From NCBI GenBank assembly GCA_002433465.1, contig DJIE01000217.1, forward strand, positions 4,817 through 13,954: a DNA stretch of 9,138 nt, in the 5' to 3' direction. Origin of the DNA: Salinisphaera sp. UBA6602. GTDB taxonomy: Bacteria > Pseudomonadota > Gammaproteobacteria > Nevskiales > Salinisphaeraceae. Under the pieces are notes generated by a model. The model did not search any database and was not told the origin of the DNA. It saw only the letters and a program-made list of their open reading frames with translations. A program made the translations under genes and the position numbers. Shown piece after piece: positions 1 to 6,383 of this stretch (position 1 is the stretch's first letter; each line of letters opens with the position of its first letter).

Positions 1-264
1 GGCGGCATGTCGATCGCGCTGGAAACGCTGGGCAGCGAGTTCATGAGCCGGGCCCAGGCCGCCGGCATCGACCCAGAGATCATGCACCGCGTGATCGCAC
101 TCTCTTCCGGCGGCTTCGATGCCCTGCCGCACAACGGCGCGGTCATCACCTTGCTGGCGATCACCGGCCTCACCCATCGACAAAGCTATGCCGATATCTT
201 CGTGGTGGCCGTGCTGATTCCGTTCGCGCTGACTCTGCTGGTCATTCTCGGCGCATCGATCTGA
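1..264 (+). CDS. GntP-family permease, C-terminal end (5' partial)
   Basis: Reading frame open from the window edge to TGA at 262-264; the first visible ATG (position 7) is probably internal, because in-frame codons precede it. The segment GGFDALPHNGAVITLL followed by GLTHRQSYADI is typical of the C-terminal part of GntP/gluconate:H+ symporter family proteins, inner-membrane carriers for gluconate-like or short hydroxy-acid substrates. The last ~25 residues (FVVAVLIPFALTLLVILGAS) form a transmembrane helix ending almost at the C-terminus, as is usual in the family. The substrate cannot be told from this fragment. The family call is from remembered sequence resemblance; the 5' end and any operon partners are outside the window. 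Confidence 0.75.
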   Translation, partial: GGMSIALETLGSEFMSRAQAAGIDPEIMHRVIALSSGGFDALPHNGAVITLLAITGLTHRQSYADIFVVAVLIPFALTLLVILGASI

Positions 265-273
265 TCGGCCCGC

Positions 274-310
274 GCGGGCGACCGGCTGGCGCCGGCTGAC
301 GGCCGCCCGC
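274..310. repeat. Nested inverted repeat downstream of the GntP gene
   Basis: GCGGGCG (274-280) pairs with CGCCCGC (304-310), and inside it CCGGC (282-286) pairs with GCCGG (291-295). It starts 10 bases after the permease stop and could end transcription or stabilise the 3' end of the mRNA, but no T-tract follows, so it is not a canonical intrinsic terminator. Confidence 0.35.
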
Positions 311-378
311 TGCCACCACAACCTTGCGCGCAAGATAACCGCGCGCTTACGTAACTCGCTGATATCGCATCGGTTCAA

Positions 379-384
379 TATACT
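379..384 (+). promoter_or_regulatory. Possible -10 box (TATACT) upstream of the Asp-box protein gene
   Basis: TATACT matches the sigma70 -10 consensus at five of six positions and stands in a GC-rich intergenic region (265-501), 118 bases before the ATG at 502. No good -35 hexamer is found at 16-18 bp spacing, so the call is weak. The rest of 265-501 holds no gene I can support. Confidence 0.2.
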
Positions 385-501
385 GCGCGGCTCAACTTTG
401 CCGAGCGCAATGCCCAGCACCCCAGCCGGGCGCCACGCAGGGCCGGGCGATGCACGCCCACGCCCCGGCGCTCGAACCACAGCCGTGCGGATACCCCTGC
501 C

Positions 502-2010
502 ATGACCCGATCGCGCCGCCGTGCCGTTGCCCTGCCCCTGCTGGTCGTGGCCCTGGCCACCGGCCTGCCGGCGACCTGGTTCATATGGACACTGGCCAAG
601 GGCCACGGCGATTTCGCCGGCGGCCATGTCGATACGCGTGAATTCGCGACCCTACAATCCTACTTCCAGCGCCGAGACGATGGCCTGTGCGATCGGATTT
701 TCGTGACCGCTGAAGACACCTGGCTGGTTGGCGTGGTAGACAGCCCTGATTCCAGTATGGACCTGGGCGGGAGTACCGATTTGGCCGAACTGATCCGCGG
801 CCACGATGACGACAACGGCGGCGCTGCCTATGGCGTATTCGGCGCCGCCACGGGCGCGCGGGCCAAGTATGGTTATATCTCGCGCTTGAACGACAACGGG
901 CAATTCGACGTGGTGGCCCGCCTCAACTCGTCGGCCTGCATGGCCGCGGGCGGGCCTGACGGACGACGGGTTTACGTCCTGTCCGGCATGGAGCGCCCGG
1001 ATAACGCTTACGATAACGACGACCCGGCCAGCCGCCAGGACGCCGTGTTCGCCACGGCCGATCACGGCCAGAGCTGGCAATGGCAGCGCGAGGGTTTCAT
1101 GGTGCCCTCGTCGATCACCGCCTGGGGCGTGCGCCCCTACCGGGATGCCTACGATACCGTTTGGGCGTGGGCGCGCCTGCCGCGTACGCAGGTCACGAAC
1201 GGCAAACCCATTGTCGACGGCGACGGCAGCGGCCTGTACTACTCCACCGACGAAGGCCGCAGCACGACCGAAATCGTACAAACCTCGCCCCTGGTCGCCA
1301 GCCGCCAGGAACTGGAGGCACTCAAGCCCGCCGGTATGAAACTCAACGGCGAAGCGGTGGTGGGCGAGGTCACACCCCACGTCATGCGCCTGGGCGTCGA
1401 TCGCGCGGCCGTGTGGGTGTCGCAGCAGATCGGTTATAGCGACCCAACGGATACGTCGCCCTACAACGCCGGCGCCTTGCACCTGCTGCGCTACGCCGAG
1501 CTCAGCCGCAGCGGCGACGAATGGCGTATGGGCGACGTCGAACAAAACCAGGGCATGGAAATTCAGGCCATGGGCCAGGGCCCGGACGGGCGCGTGCGTG
1601 CCGTGGTGCGCATGGCCGGCGAAACCGGCAGCCATATCGCCCGTATCGATCCGGCCAGCCTCGAAATAAAGACGGCGGCCAAACTGCCCGGGGCTTTTGC
1701 GCCGCTCACCTCCAGCGAATATGTTCGCGGCTTCTGGGTGGGCAAGCACAGCATGGTGGTCAACGTCGGCAGCAGCTACCGGGTACCGACATGGATCAAC
1801 GCCGGCGAATGGCTCTCCGGCGACGAGGCCCATATCTCCGGCAACGCCGTTTTCTACAGCGTCGACGATGGCCGCTCATGGGACCGCTTGGCCATCCCCG
1901 GCTACCAGGGCGTCCTCGGGTTCGACGCCGCCACCGATCGGCTGTTCTGGCACAAAGGCGGCTCCTACGAGGACAAATCGATCCAGGTCGATCGCCTGGC
2001 CGAAGACTGA
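502..2010 (+). CDS. Membrane-anchored Asp-box (BNR-like) beta-propeller protein, function unknown
   Basis: A 502-residue protein. The N-terminus MTRSRRR is followed by a hydrophobic stretch (about residues 8-32, AVALPLLVVALATGLP and on), which fits a signal anchor or uncleaved signal peptide with the bulk in the periplasm. Three Asp-box motifs of the form S/T-x-D-x-G-x-S-W are visible: TADHGQSW (185-192), the degenerate STDEGRST (248-255) and SVDDGRSW (453-460). Asp boxes sit in beta-hairpins of sialidase-like and related propellers, so a propeller fold is inferred; no sialidase catalytic set was recognised. The ATG at 502 is chosen because it puts the basic and hydrophobic N-terminus in place, though no strong Shine-Dalgarno precedes it. 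Transcribed alone, convergent with the next gene. The overall architecture vaguely recalls periplasmic Tli3-like immunity proteins, but I cannot support that. Confidence 0.75.
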   Translation: MTRSRRRAVALPLLVVALATGLPATWFIWTLAKGHGDFAGGHVDTREFATLQSYFQRRDDGLCDRIFVTAEDTWLVGVVDSPDSSMDLGGSTDLAELIRGHDDDNGGAAYGVFGAATGARAKYGYISRLNDNGQFDVVARLNSSACMAAGGPDGRRVYVLSGMERPDNAYDNDDPASRQDAVFATADHGQSWQWQREGFMVPSSITAWGVRPYRDAYDTVWAWARLPRTQVTNGKPIVDGDGSGLYYSTDEGRSTTEIVQTSPLVASRQELEALKPAGMKLNGEAVVGEVTPHVMRLGVDRAAVWVSQQIGYSDPTDTSPYNAGALHLLRYAELSRSGDEWRMGDVEQNQGMEIQAMGQGPDGRVRAVVRMAGETGSHIARIDPASLEIKTAAKLPGAFAPLTSSEYVRGFWVGKHSMVVNVGSSYRVPTWINAGEWLSGDEAHISGNAVFYSVDDGRSWDRLAIPGYQGVLGFDAATDRLFWHKGGSYEDKSIQVDRLAED

Positions 2011-2062
2011 CGCGGTCGCCGCCGCTTGGCAGCGTCGACCACGGATGCGGCGCCCATGTACA

Positions 2063-2096
2063 GGCCCGCGACGGCGGTAACGCGCCACCGCGGGCC
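2063..2096. terminator. Strong hairpin between convergent genes
   Basis: GGCCCGCG (2063-2070) pairs perfectly with CGCGGGCC (2089-2096), with an inner GGCG/CGCC stem (2073-2076 and 2083-2086). It lies between the stop of the Asp-box gene (2010) and that of the convergent membrane protein gene (2103), where a shared bidirectional terminator is expected. There is no T-tract on either side, so it may instead be an mRNA-stabilising or factor-assisted element. Confidence 0.35.
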
Positions 2097-2102
2097 GTCT
2101 AA

Positions 2103-2846
2103 TCATTCCGTCACGGGCCGCGCGGAGCCGTCGCCGCGATGGCGCAGGCGCACCCACACCGTTGCGATATAAACGAACAGGAACGTCGCAATCATCAGTT
2201 CCTTGACCTCGCCGGCGTTGATATCCATCGGCCAGACCACCTCGCCCGCGATGGATTCGCTGATTTTCTGCGGGATGGACGAAAACGCCGCAATAAGGCC
2301 CGCCGGCACACAGGCGATGCCCGGCATGATCCAGTAAGCGAAGCTGCCGCTTTCATAGGTCTTGCCGCGGGCCCGGCGTACCAGCGGGATGATGGCGCCA
2401 CCGATCAGCGCCGCCAGCGTGAGCAGGTTGCGCGGCAACTGATCCAGCAACGAGCCGACCACCCCGTTCGAATTGTGGAGATTGGTTTCGTTCTGGTTGT
2501 TGAGTGCGGCCCACTGCTCCGGCGCATCCCAGCCCATCCAGTGCTGCCCCCAGCTGGCTTCTTCGCCGCCGAAATAAATACAGCCCAGACAGAACAGACC
2601 GAAGAACAGCAGCAAGCGCTTGTTGCCCAGTGAACGCAGCTTGCTCAACACCAGCAGACCGGTAACCAAGGCCAGTACCAGCACCAGTACCGTACCCTGC
2701 TCCGTGGCACCTGATTCATGCAGTATGTAGCGGTCGAAAAACTCGAACGGCATCAACGCCCGCAGGACGTAGTGGCCGAAATACAGTACCGTCGGCACGC
2801 CGACCCAGAACCAGGCCGGCACATGGCTATCACGCAAGTCCTTCAT
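2103..2846 (-). CDS. Conserved polytopic membrane protein with EEASWGQ / NETNLHN motif
   Basis: A 247-residue inner-membrane protein with about six hydrophobic segments (roughly residues 11-31, 51-70, 76-96, 141-159, 171-192, 212-235). Between the third and fourth lies a polar, Trp-rich block: GGEEASWGQHWMGW (93-106), then NQNETNLHN (117-125). I have seen this pairing (GEE-SWGQ, then N-Q-E-TNLHN) in uncharacterised membrane proteins of many bacteria. Clustered acidic, His and Asn residues at a membrane face suggest a metal or active site, but that is inference. The ATG at 2846 follows GAGAG about 10 bases upstream. It lies 134 bp downstream of the methionine aminopeptidase gene on the same strand and might be cotranscribed with it. 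I assign no function. Confidence 0.7.
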   Translation of the reverse strand: MKDLRDSHVPAWFWVGVPTVLYFGHYVLRALMPFEFFDRYILHESGATEQGTVLVLVLALVTGLLVLSKLRSLGNKRLLLFFGLFCLGCIYFGGEEASWGQHWMGWDAPEQWAALNNQNETNLHNSNGVVGSLLDQLPRNLLTLAALIGGAIIPLVRRARGKTYESGSFAYWIMPGIACVPAGLIAAFSSIPQKISESIAGEVVWPMDINAGEVKELMIATFLFVYIATVWVRLRHRGDGSARPVTE

Positions 2847-2980
2847 TCGTATGGGCTCTCGCTTCAGATCTACTAAAGCCAGCGACTATACCCCGCCAAA
2901 CTCCTGCACGCAGCAACAAAACTGCAACAAGAGCTCGCCTCTCGCTACGGGCGCCGCGCCACTGCAGGCACAGGCGAGCG

Positions 2981-3739
2981 CTACGCCGCGTGCTGGGAAA
3001 GGGTGGCGATAATGGGCGCACCGTCGGTCACGATCACGGTATGCTCGAACTGCGCCGAGCGGCTGGCCGGATCGCCCACCAGCGTCCAGCCATCGCCGGT
3101 TTCCGATACGAACGTGCTGCGCGTGGATAAAAACGGTTCGACCGCAATCACCTGGCCGTATTCCAAGCGCCGCCGATCACTGCGGTCGTAGAAGCCGAGA
3201 ATTCCTTCCGGCTCTTCGTGCAACGAGCGGCCCAGCCCGTGCCCGGCCAGATTCTTGATGATCTTCAGCCGGTGTTTTTTTGCCACCGCCTCGATCGCCT
3301 TGCCGATCCTGTTGATAGGCGCATTCGTGCGCACCTCCGCCAACGCGCGCTCCAGCGCCAACTCGGTAGCCCGACACAGCATCGCCTGCTCGTCCGCCAC
3401 CGGCGCGACCACCGTCGTACCCCCGGTATCGGCAAAATAACCGTCGCGCTCGGCCGAAACATCCACGTTCACGATATCGCCCGCAGCAATCACCCGTTCG
3501 CCCGGCACCCCGTGGGCGGCCTCTTCATTCACGCTGATACAGGTAAACCCCGGAAAGTCGTAGCACTTAATCGGCGCCGAGGTGGCCCCCAGCCGCGCCA
3601 ACATCTGCCCGCCGATTGCATCCAGCTCGAGCGTCGTCATCCCCGGCTCGACCGCTGCCAGCATGGCGTCGCGAATCTCGGCCACGATCCGGCCGATGGC
3701 GAGAATGCCGTCGAGGTCTTGTTGGTTTTCGATGGTCAT
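2981..3739 (-). CDS. map: Methionine aminopeptidase, type I
   Basis: A 252-residue cytosolic enzyme that removes the initiator Met from nascent proteins after deformylation. Length and motifs fit a bacterial type I MetAP with no N-terminal extension. All expected ligands are present: the substrate-side H76 in NEEAAHGVPG, metal-binding D93 (NVDVS), D104 (YFADTG), H167 (AGHGLG), E201 (AVEPF) and E232 (QFEHT), plus H174 in the SLHEEP segment. Spacing matches E. coli Map (79, 97, 108, 171, 204, 235) with a shift of 3-4 residues. The ATG at 3739 fits the family's N-terminus, but the RBS is weak. It is not beside rpsB, where the housekeeping map usually sits in proteobacteria, so it may be a second paralogue. 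A non-peptidase member of the pita-bread fold is unlikely, since every ligand is kept. Confidence 0.93.
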   Translation of the reverse strand: MTIENQQDLDGILAIGRIVAEIRDAMLAAVEPGMTTLELDAIGGQMLARLGATSAPIKCYDFPGFTCISVNEEAAHGVPGERVIAAGDIVNVDVSAERDGYFADTGGTTVVAPVADEQAMLCRATELALERALAEVRTNAPINRIGKAIEAVAKKHRLKIIKNLAGHGLGRSLHEEPEGILGFYDRSDRRRLEYGQVIAVEPFLSTRSTFVSETGDGWTLVGDPASRSAQFEHTVIVTDGAPIIATLSQHAA

Positions 3740-3795
3740 GGGCGTCTTGGAGCGCTGATTAAACGCGCATGATACCGAGCCGGGCGGACATGGTG

Positions 3796-3953
3796 CTTAT
3801 CGGCCGTAAAATCTATCGGTGACGTTTGCAGTCATGTCGAAGTGAGAGACATCAGCCCTCGCCACACGCACCCGATATGCAGCCGTTTCACTCGACAGTT
3901 AATTCCGAACGAATTCAAGCGAGATAGCAATTAAATATACTGTCCCCGGATCG
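3796..3953 (+). repeat. Degenerate direct repeat, copy A
   Basis: This stretch aligns in the same orientation with 4530-4677. Shared blocks in order: CGTTTGCAGTCA (3823-3834), an AGCCCTCG-CA-ACGCA block (15 of 17 bases shared), and a perfect 26 bp at the right end (3928-3953) containing ATATACTGTCCCCGGATCG. Identity stops sharply after 3953. The terminal motif resembles sequences I recall flanking REP-associated tyrosine transposase (RAYT) genes in many proteobacteria; that link is from memory. No transposase gene lies in the window. The copy ends exactly where diguanylate-cyclase-like coding sequence begins. Confidence 0.7.
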
Positions 3954-3978
3954 CCACGAAAAACTCTACAGCGGCGCC

Positions 3979-4452
3979 ATGTGCGACCCCCTGACCGGGT
4001 TGCTCAACCGGCGCGGCTTAACAAAAGCACTCGAAGAAATATGCAACGCCAGTGCACCGGCCAGTCTGCTGCTCATCGACGTGGACCGCTTCAAATCCAT
4101 CAACGACACCCTTGGCCATGACGCCGGCGACCGTGCGTTGATCGAACTCACCGGCGATATGCGAGCCGTGGTACGAACCGGCGACAGCGTCGGACGCTAC
4201 GGCGGCGACGAGTTCCTGATTATCCTGCCCGACCTCGACACAGCCGCCGCCCTGACTGTCGCACAACGCCTGCTCGACCAGATCGACCAATCCAATACCG
4301 AGCGCAGCGCGCCTTTTGAAATCAGCATCGGGGTCGCCAGCAAGCGTGACACCCCAACATCGCCGGACGAACTGCTCAAAGCTGCGGATGAAGCCTTGTA
4401 TGAAGCCAAGAAGGCCGGCTCCGGGGCAGCCCGAGCGTTCACTGCCGTCTAG
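3979..4452 (+). CDS. Diguanylate cyclase GGDEF domain, probably 5'-truncated
   Basis: 157 residues holding only a GGDEF domain, which makes cyclic di-GMP from two GTP. DPLTGLLNRRG (3-13), LLIDVDRFKSIND (31-43, metal Asp D34), GRYGGDEF (72-79, signature 75-79), FEISIGVA (113-120) and the closing ADEALYEAKKAG (136-147) are all present. An RxxD inhibitory site (RTGD, 66-69) lies five residues before the signature, so product inhibition would be kept. No sensor or membrane domain precedes it. The frame stays open back to 3928, and codons 3949-3978 read DRHEKLYSGA, which looks like the usual linker before a GGDEF domain, so a longer ancestral gene was probably cut at the repeat boundary (~3953). 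No Shine-Dalgarno is seen before the ATG at 3979, so it may be unexpressed. Confidence 0.8.
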   Translation: MCDPLTGLLNRRGLTKALEEICNASAPASLLLIDVDRFKSINDTLGHDAGDRALIELTGDMRAVVRTGDSVGRYGGDEFLIILPDLDTAAALTVAQRLLDQIDQSNTERSAPFEISIGVASKRDTPTSPDELLKAADEALYEAKKAGSGAARAFTAV

Positions 4453-4529
4453 CGGCGTCCCGCAAGGCAGAATAACGGTAGGTGGACCACGACCGCTGAT
4501 AACGTCCTGACCGTCCAGCGGCCGGCCGG

Positions 4530-4677
4530 CTTAGATCGTATAGCTCTCGGCGGCGTTTGCAGTCACCGCGAAATACGAGCCCTCGACAGACGCATCGCGG
4601 ATCTATCCCTCTCACCCGGCGTCTATTAAAAAACCGGCTCGAGCGGAATATCAATTAAATATACTGTCCCCGGATCG
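4530..4677 (+). repeat. Degenerate direct repeat, copy B
   Basis: Second copy of the element at 3796-3953, same orientation, sharing CGTTTGCAGTCA (4554-4565) and the identical terminal 26 bp (4652-4677). The distance between these blocks differs by 7 bp from copy A, so the copies are old or only partly conserved. Its right edge abuts the truncated attC of the CBASS cassette, and with copy A it brackets the cyclase fragment. The remaining bases between the cyclase stop and this copy (4453-4529) show nothing I can name. Confidence 0.7.
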
Positions 4678-4729
4678 AGCGAGCTGCGAAGCAGCGGAAA
4701 ATCGGCCGCCGTGCAGCCGATTGTTAGCG
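4678..4729 (-). other. Truncated attC site of the CBASS cassette
   Basis: On the minus strand the R'' box CGCTAAC (4729-4723) contains the TAA stop of the effector gene. It is followed by AATCGGCTGCACGGCGGCC, which could form the left arm of an attC stem, and by the hairpin GCTGC-TTC-GCAGC (4695-4683). The returning arm (L' and R', ending in GTTRRRY) is missing; repeat copy B begins instead. This fits an attC that lost its 3' half when the repeat arrived. The R'' box also complements GTTAGCG at the cassette's 5' junction (6288-6282). Confidence 0.55.
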
Positions 4730-5386
4730 TCGATTTTCATCTTCCGTTACGGGATGATCTCCCAACTCTTCAGGAATTTCCTCAAGTATTTCTTTAGAGT
4801 GATACTGAAGAATGATTTCACCCTTTGTTAATCTCTCCGTCCAATACCTGCCTACTAGCTTTTGCTTCGGCTTTTCAATGATCTTGAAAACTGCTGTTCC
4901 ATCATGCGGAATACTGCGTTCATTCAAACTTAATCTAGGCTTGCTAGTATAGGAATATGCTATGTTTTTAACCTGTCGATCCGGTTCGATAAGAAAGCCC
5001 TCAGAATACGAAGAGCTTTCCATTTCACTCGTGCGCATCATGCAATGAATGTGAAAGAAAGACTGGTTTACTGTGAGCATTACGGGTATGGGAGGCGGTT
5101 TTTCTCCTGTTTCGGGATTCTTCCAGTCGGAATATATAAAACCCACCCAACTTCCATTTAAATTAGGAAAAGGAACAAGCCAACCTCTAAATATTTTAAG
5201 TTTCCAGCCCCACTTAACAAACACTGCAACTACCAGAAGGTCGATAGTTACAACCTTTGGTACAAGCCCAAAAAAATCCTTTACTTTTGACAAATCTAAA
5301 CCGCCAAAATAGGCTAGCGAGAACCAAGCAACAGCAGAAATTCCGACCAGAATATAAAGCGAACTCTTAAGTGTGATATTACGCAT
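4724..5386 (-). CDS. cap15: CBASS effector Cap15 (2TM + beta-barrel)
   Basis: 220 residues. Two N-terminal transmembrane helices (about 9-28 and 40-60) are followed by a soluble, beta-rich domain (about 75-195) opening with NLNGSWVGF (75-83) and closing with LVGRYWTERLTKGEIIL (177-193). This layout and the GxYWTxRxTxGxI block match the S-2TMbeta/Cap15 family. In characterised Cap15 systems the barrel binds the cyclic nucleotide from the partner CD-NTase, and the protein assembles in and disrupts the inner membrane, killing infected cells before phage release. The start codon overlaps the CD-NTase stop (TAATG, 1 base shared), implying translational coupling and a two-gene type I CBASS. The TAA stop lies inside the attC R'' box. 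The acidic tail beyond residue 200 is of unknown role. The family call is from recognition of architecture and motifs. Confidence 0.85.
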   Translation of the reverse strand: MRNITLKSSLYILVGISAVAWFSLAYFGGLDLSKVKDFFGLVPKVVTIDLLVVAVFVKWGWKLKIFRGWLVPFPNLNGSWVGFIYSDWKNPETGEKPPPIPVMLTVNQSFFHIHCMMRTSEMESSSYSEGFLIEPDRQVKNIAYSYTSKPRLSLNERSIPHDGTAVFKIIEKPKQKLVGRYWTERLTKGEIILQYHSKEILEEIPEELGDHPVTEDENRR

Positions 5387-6264
5387 TACTTGAATCCAAA
5401 ATAGTTCCAGGCCGCTTTGGCAAAATCGCGTCCATCCTCACGGGTCCATTTCTGGTTCTTATGAAACAGGAAGAAGCATTCATTCACCTCCACCCAGCGA
5501 CCAGAGGCTGGCTCTTCATCACCTTGAAGGTTGCTCCAAATATGAACAAGCATAGCTCGAAGGCGTTCTGTCCATGTTGGGTGAGAAAATGAATTATCTG
5601 GGCAATTGTAGGCTAAACATTCCATAAAAAATGAGGGCAACTCACGAAATGTGCCATCCTGAGCCATCGCATTTTCAATCCGCTTCAGTAGGCGTGCACC
5701 TTTCTTATAGGCATATCCGGTTCGATTGTTCTTTGCCGTCCCATTTTCCTTCTGTTGGACTGGATGATTGACAACACTGCTGCCATCGGTTTTGAATATT
5801 TTTGTTCCATCTCTCGATCCATGGTTCATGTAGTAGCGATAGCTAAAACATGGAACCACATCAGCATCTACGCGTGCAGAGTTAGAATTTATCTGTATCG
5901 CGGTAGATCCCGAAGAATCTACCTGCCCTGGAAACTTTGCATTCAGAGCAGAAAGAAGCTCTGCTCTTAACTTTGCTGGGGTCCAAATTCCATCATATGA
6001 TCCACTAGGCGGATGATTACCTTCTTCAGATTCTTCCCAGTATTGACACTCTGTGCACTCCACCGCAATGTCTACATCACTATCTGACCGCACATTAGTA
6101 TTATTAGCGTAAGATCCTTTCGCAAAAACCTTCAATGAACAATTATTGAACGGTTCATGTGAATCTATCGCTTGGCGAATCATTCGCTCCGTTCTATCCT
6201 GCTTATCCTGCTCCGTACTACTCGAAGGGCCTGTCCATCCAGACAGCTTATCTTCCAAACTCAT
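5386..6264 (-). CDS. CBASS cyclic-oligonucleotide synthase (CD-NTase / SMODS nucleotidyltransferase)
   Basis: 292 residues with a polymerase-beta-like nucleotidyltransferase core. The signature GSYANNTNVRSDSDVDIAVE (50-69) gives the helix-capping GS (50-51) and the metal Asp pair D63-x-D65; the third carboxylate is D133 or D135 in RVDADVVPCF (131-140). The all-helical C-terminal half (about 185-290) fits the lid domain of cGAS/DncV-like enzymes. In CBASS these enzymes are activated during phage infection and make a cyclic di- or trinucleotide that triggers the effector. The product cannot be predicted here; the clade needs a tree. Start ATG 6264 has AGGA six bases upstream (AGGATAAACAATG) and lies 23 bases into the cassette. 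Coupled to cap15 through TAATG. No Cap2/Cap3 ancillary genes, HORMA or TRIP13 genes are present, so this is the minimal type I layout. AT-rich relative to the host. Confidence 0.88.
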   Translation of the reverse strand: MSLEDKLSGWTGPSSSTEQDKQDRTERMIRQAIDSHEPFNNCSLKVFAKGSYANNTNVRSDSDVDIAVECTECQYWEESEEGNHPPSGSYDGIWTPAKLRAELLSALNAKFPGQVDSSGSTAIQINSNSARVDADVVPCFSYRYYMNHGSRDGTKIFKTDGSSVVNHPVQQKENGTAKNNRTGYAYKKGARLLKRIENAMAQDGTFRELPSFFMECLAYNCPDNSFSHPTWTERLRAMLVHIWSNLQGDEEPASGRWVEVNECFFLFHKNQKWTREDGRDFAKAAWNYFGFK

Positions 6265-6281
6265 TGTTTATCCTATTAAGA

Positions 6282-6383
6282 CGCTAACGCCAAAGCTCAG
6301 TTGCCGCCGGAGCGGCGAAAGCCGCGGAGGGAACCCAAAGCACACCAGCGCTTTGGGCGGTCAACTGCAGCGACCTGTTAGAT
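6282..6383 (-). other. attC recombination site between two cassettes
   Basis: About 102 bp. On the minus strand it runs from R'' ATCTAAC (6383-6377) to R' GTTAGCG (6288-6282). On the plus strand CAGTTGCCGCC (6298-6308) pairs with GGCGGtCAACTG (6356-6367), a perfect 11 bp stem except for one unpaired base at 6361: the extrahelical base used for strand choice by integron integrases. The large terminal region holds two more hairpins: CCCAAAGC/GCTTTGGG (6334-6341, 6350-6357) and GCGGC-gaaa-GCCGC (6312-6325). R'' and R' mismatch in their last two bases because R' past the cut belongs to the next cassette. Stop codon TAA of the upstream gene lies in R''. Confidence 0.85.

Larger units (their letters stand above)
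4678..6287 (-). mobile_element. Integron gene cassette 2 (CBASS), 3' end truncated
   Basis: The cassette starts on the minus strand at the T after the conserved G of the upstream attC (cut G^TTAGCG between 6288 and 6287) and contains two genes in tandem, the CD-NTase and Cap15, with only 23 bases before the first ATG. Its first six bases, TTAGCG, with the preceding G give GTTAGCG, the exact complement of its own R'' box CGCTAAC at 4729-4723, as expected for a cassette that was once circular. Much more AT-rich than the host flanks. The 3' attC half is lost, so it should no longer excise precisely by itself. Confidence 0.75.

Noticed and set aside
652..1833. A 393-codon open frame on the minus strand antisense to the Asp-box gene
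   Set aside because: Low-complexity Ala/Gly/His/Arg composition typical of antisense frames in GC-rich genes, no motif, and it fully overlaps a gene with clear Asp boxes and an N-terminal anchor.
1521..2102. A 193-codon plus-strand frame overlapping the 3' part of the Asp-box gene
   Set aside because: Arg/Gly/Pro-rich shadow of the real gene in another frame.
3218..3772. A 184-codon plus-strand frame antisense to the methionine aminopeptidase gene
   Set aside because: The opposite strand encodes every MetAP ligand; this frame has no recognisable domain.
4724..6264. Toxin-antitoxin or simple MNT-type nucleotidyltransferase pair instead of CBASS
   Set aside because: The nucleotidyltransferase is ~290 residues with a helical lid rather than a ~100-150 residue minimal MNT, and the partner is a 2TM beta-barrel protein rather than a HEPN-type protein.
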